6,065 nucleotides of DNA from Pseudomonadaceae bacterium UBA836 (GTDB lineage: Bacteria; Pseudomonadota; Gammaproteobacteria; Pseudomonadales; Pseudomonadaceae), in the NCBI GenBank assembly GCA_002296055.1, contig DBHE01000042.1:7353-13417 (forward strand), written 5' to 3'. Positions 4,444-6,065 of the stretch are shown piece after piece. How positions within the stretch are numbered: position 1 is the stretch's first letter; each line of letters starts with the position of its first letter. The notes beneath the pieces are model-generated. The model worked only from the letters and a program-made list of their open reading frames with translations. It was not told the origin of the DNA and did no database searches. Made by a program: the position numbers and the translations under genes.

Positions 4444-4522
4444 GCAAGGAATATGCAGGAGCCACAAAAGCCTCTGCAGGGCACAGGACTCATCGCGTTG
4501 CATGAGGCGATCTTGATCATTG

Positions 4523-5737
4523 TCACTCAAGTTCATCCACCGCGACCTGATCCGGAAACCGGCTGATCAACACTGCCAGCACAAAGCCCACGCTCAGCAC
4601 TGCGATGGTGTAACCGAAGGCGGCGACAAAGCCGTCGGTAGTTTCGATCAGCCAGCCGGCGATGGCCGGGCCGAGAAACTGGCCCACGGCGAAGAACAGG
4701 GTGGCAAAGCTGAAGGCGACCGGAATATAGCGTGGGGCGACCTGTTCGGTAGCGCTGGTCTGCACCATGGAGAACACGCCGTTCACTGAAATCCCCATCA
4801 GCAGATAGTGCACAAAGAAGTAGGGCAGGGACTGGTCGATCAGCGGCAGCGCCATGGCGCCGATCACCATCAGTAGCGACAGAGCCAGTGCGTTGCCGCG
4901 CCCGGTATAGTCCGACAGCCAGCCCCACACGGGCGAGGCGCCAATCGACAACAGCCCCATAAGTGCCACGTAACGCCCGGCCACCGCAGCGCTGTGGCCG
5001 CTTTCTACCATGTAGCTGACCATGAACACGGTTTGCACGATATAGCCCAGGCCCACCGCGCCGTAGGCGCAGGCGACGATCAGCACGCGCGGGTTGCGGT
5101 AGATGCGCTGTTTTTCCAGGGCTGAGAGTTTGCCGTTGCTGCTTTGTGCTGGTTGCGGCGGGTTACGGATGTACAGGGCGATCAGCGCCGTGACCAGCAG
5201 CGCAACGACGGCAAACAGCCCCCAGCTGATGCGCCAGCCCTGGTTGCCAAACTGGGCCAGCAGGTAGGGCACCAGCATGCCGGTAATCAGTGTGCTAATG
5301 CCTACGCCACTGCTCATGCCGCCAATGGCCAGGCCGCGCCGCTCCGGAAACCAGGAGGCCAGCAGCGACACCATGGGGGCGAACACAAAGGCTGAGCCAA
5401 AGCCCAGCAGCCCCATACAGAGCACCGCCAGCCAGAAGTTCGAGGCCCAGACCAGCCCGGTGAAGCCAAACAGTACAGTGAGCATGCCGAATAGAATCGA
5501 TGCCTTGGCGCCCCAGCGAGCGGCCGCCAGCCCGCCGGCCAGCACAAAGCAGACATAGCTGAGCGCGGTCACGGTACTGAGCATGCCGGCCTGCTGATAG
5601 CTCAGGCTGAGGTCGGCGCGCATTGAGGGCAGAATCACGCCGTAGGCCAAGCGGCCAAAGCCAATCACGACCAGTGCGCTGAGCATGGCGCACAGCACGG
5701 TGATCAGCATGTTTGGGCGGTCGTGATGTTGCTGCAT
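4523..5737 (-). CDS. Major facilitator superfamily (MFS) transporter
   Basis: A 404-residue inner-membrane protein, the usual size for a 12-helix MFS carrier, moving a small solute by proton-coupled exchange or uptake. Hydrophobic helices run throughout. Near the N-terminus is GFGRLAYGVILPSMRADL (from about residue 26), like the YbfB/YjiJ type (MFS_4) or related carriers. The loop 2-3 motif is weak (GGLAAARWGAK, 68-78), whereas loop 8-9 has a canonical G-W-L-S-D-Y-T-G-R-G (272-281). A charged central loop follows NPPQPAQ. I chose the ATG at 5735-5737 (protein starts MQQHHDRPN) because it gives the normal length. A GTG at 5848 would add 37 residues, including a hydrophobic stretch resembling an extra leader, and has no ribosome-binding site. 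It converges with the cysteine-rich gene. The substrate cannot be told. Confidence 0.93.
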   Translation of the reverse strand: MQQHHDRPNMLITVLCAMLSALVVIGFGRLAYGVILPSMRADLSLSYQQAGMLSTVTALSYVCFVLAGGLAAARWGAKASILFGMLTVLFGFTGLVWASNFWLAVLCMGLLGFGSAFVFAPMVSLLASWFPERRGLAIGGMSSGVGISTLITGMLVPYLLAQFGNQGWRISWGLFAVVALLVTALIALYIRNPPQPAQSSNGKLSALEKQRIYRNPRVLIVACAYGAVGLGYIVQTVFMVSYMVESGHSAAVAGRYVALMGLLSIGASPVWGWLSDYTGRGNALALSLLMVIGAMALPLIDQSLPYFFVHYLLMGISVNGVFSMVQTSATEQVAPRYIPVAFSFATLFFAVGQFLGPAIAGWLIETTDGFVAAFGYTIAVLSVGFVLAVLISRFPDQVAVDELE

Positions 5738-5921
5738 GGGGTGTCTCGTTTGGCAGTGGGCGCATACAGTGAACGTCAGGCTGAGCGCGAGCGCCATCAG
5801 GATAATGCGCGCTGTTGGTGGTGCATTCAGCGCGTTGCAGAGCAACACGCTGGAGCTGTCTGCTTGAGCGCAGGTTAAACTCTGGGCTTTCTCACCAGGC
5901 GTTGCCAGCCAGGAGCGGCTA
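5738..5921. promoter_or_regulatory. Divergent intergenic region, transporter and VOC genes
   Basis: These 184 bases separate the 5' ends of the - strand transporter and the + strand VOC gene, so both promoters should lie here. I see no -35/-10 pair good enough to mark. The VOC side ends in AGGAG (5911-5915), 6 bases before its ATG. The transporter side has only a weak GAGAC before its ATG. Confidence 0.45.
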
Positions 5922-6065
5922 ATGGATTTTCAGACCATCCCGATTGTGCGCATTTTTGATGAACAGAAGGCGCGTGATTTTTACCTCGATTTTCTCGGCA
6001 TGACTCGAGGGTCTGTTGCCGTTTCGTTAGCCCACCTGTTGCAGCCTGTAAAGCCGCCAATCAAG
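5922..6065 (+). CDS. Glyoxalase/VOC superfamily protein, N-terminal part, possibly disrupted
   Basis: ATG at 5922 with AGGAG 6 bases upstream. The first 27 residues, MDFQTIPIVRIFDEQKARDF (1-20) then YLDFLGM, are the classic first beta-strand and helix of a vicinal oxygen chelate domain (glyoxalase I / bleomycin-resistance fold), in which F-Y-x-D-F-L-G is the typical helix end. The family then normally continues with a second strand such as V-D-W-E-H-R-F. Here it reads TRGSVAVSLAHLLQPVKPPIK to the window edge, with no such resemblance. The frame stays open, but the change from about base 6003 looks like an insertion or rearrangement junction. The start of the gene is certain; its integrity is not. 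Confidence 0.75.
   Translation, partial: MDFQTIPIVRIFDEQKARDFYLDFLGMTRGSVAVSLAHLLQPVKPPIK

Noticed and set aside
4453..4480. Hairpin between the convergent genes (GCAGGAGC with GCCTCTGC) as a two-way terminator.
   Set aside because: The stem is broken by internal mismatches and has no T-run on either side.
4434..4503. Possible attC after the cysteine-rich gene: CAATAAC, then GTTGCAT 60 bases later.
   Set aside because: R'' and R' are not complementary, GTTGCAT breaks the consensus, and no inner box pairing is visible.
5738..5848. Extended N-terminus of the transporter from a GTG at 5848.
   Set aside because: It would add 37 residues with a second leader-like stretch, has no ribosome-binding site, and exceeds the usual length of the family.
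5875..6060. A 61-codon - strand ORF over the VOC start.
   Set aside because: It is antisense to a well-supported VOC start and matches no transposase end that I know.
1..6065. CRISPR arrays, tRNA or rRNA genes.
   Set aside because: No regularly spaced identical repeats and no tRNA-like or rRNA-like segments were seen on either strand.

Overview
The window reads as part of a gammaproteobacterial chromosome, most likely Pseudomonas-like. This placement is an inference: the flanking genes are moderately GC-rich, and the recombination sites are about 76-89 bp long and resemble those of Pseudomonas chromosomal integrons. No rRNA or other firm taxonomic marker is present.

Layout. (1) Positions 1-63 hold the last 17 codons of an unidentified + strand gene, ending in an intrinsic terminator. 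(2) Positions 64-391 form a gene-poor stretch containing no recognisable integron integrase. (3) Positions 392-3626 are an integron gene-cassette array, all on the + strand: six cassettes ending in recognisable attC sites, then a seventh whose attC is collapsed. Each of the first six cassettes has one small gene followed by an attC. The boundaries pass an internal test: in a cassette the 5' end after the crossover should be complementary to the R'' box of the attC at its own 3' end. This holds exactly for cassettes 1 and 4, exactly for cassette 5 apart from one mutated base in the R' core, and with one mismatch for cassettes 2, 3 and 6. No intI lies in the window, so the array looks like a CALIN (attC cluster lacking an integrase) unless intI lies outside. 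(4) Positions 3627-3831 look like decayed sequence. (5) Positions 3832-4443 encode a secreted cysteine-rich protein with a duplicated K-C...C-E-C pattern. (6) Positions 4523-5737 on the - strand encode a major facilitator transporter. (7) Positions 5922-6065 on the + strand start a glyoxalase/VOC-family gene whose sequence stops resembling the family after about residue 27.

The cassette proteins do not form an obvious pathway. They are independent small proteins: mostly soluble and of unknown function, one membrane-anchored, and one a stand-alone DUF6434 domain. Cassettes 3 and 5 encode proteins that resemble conserved small-protein families also found outside integrons. Such arrays are known to store accessory genes including toxin-antitoxin and anti-phage functions, but none of these genes can be assigned such a role from sequence alone. 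Several cassettes have their ribosome-binding site at the extreme 5' end, next to or overlapping the attC R' box. No promoter is clear, and expression probably depends on read-through or local promoters.

The most notable points are a mutated crossover core (GTT to GCT) between cassettes 4 and 5, a reading frame in cassette 2 that runs through almost the whole attC, the collapsed attC palindrome at the right end of the array, and the apparent disruption of the VOC gene at the right edge.
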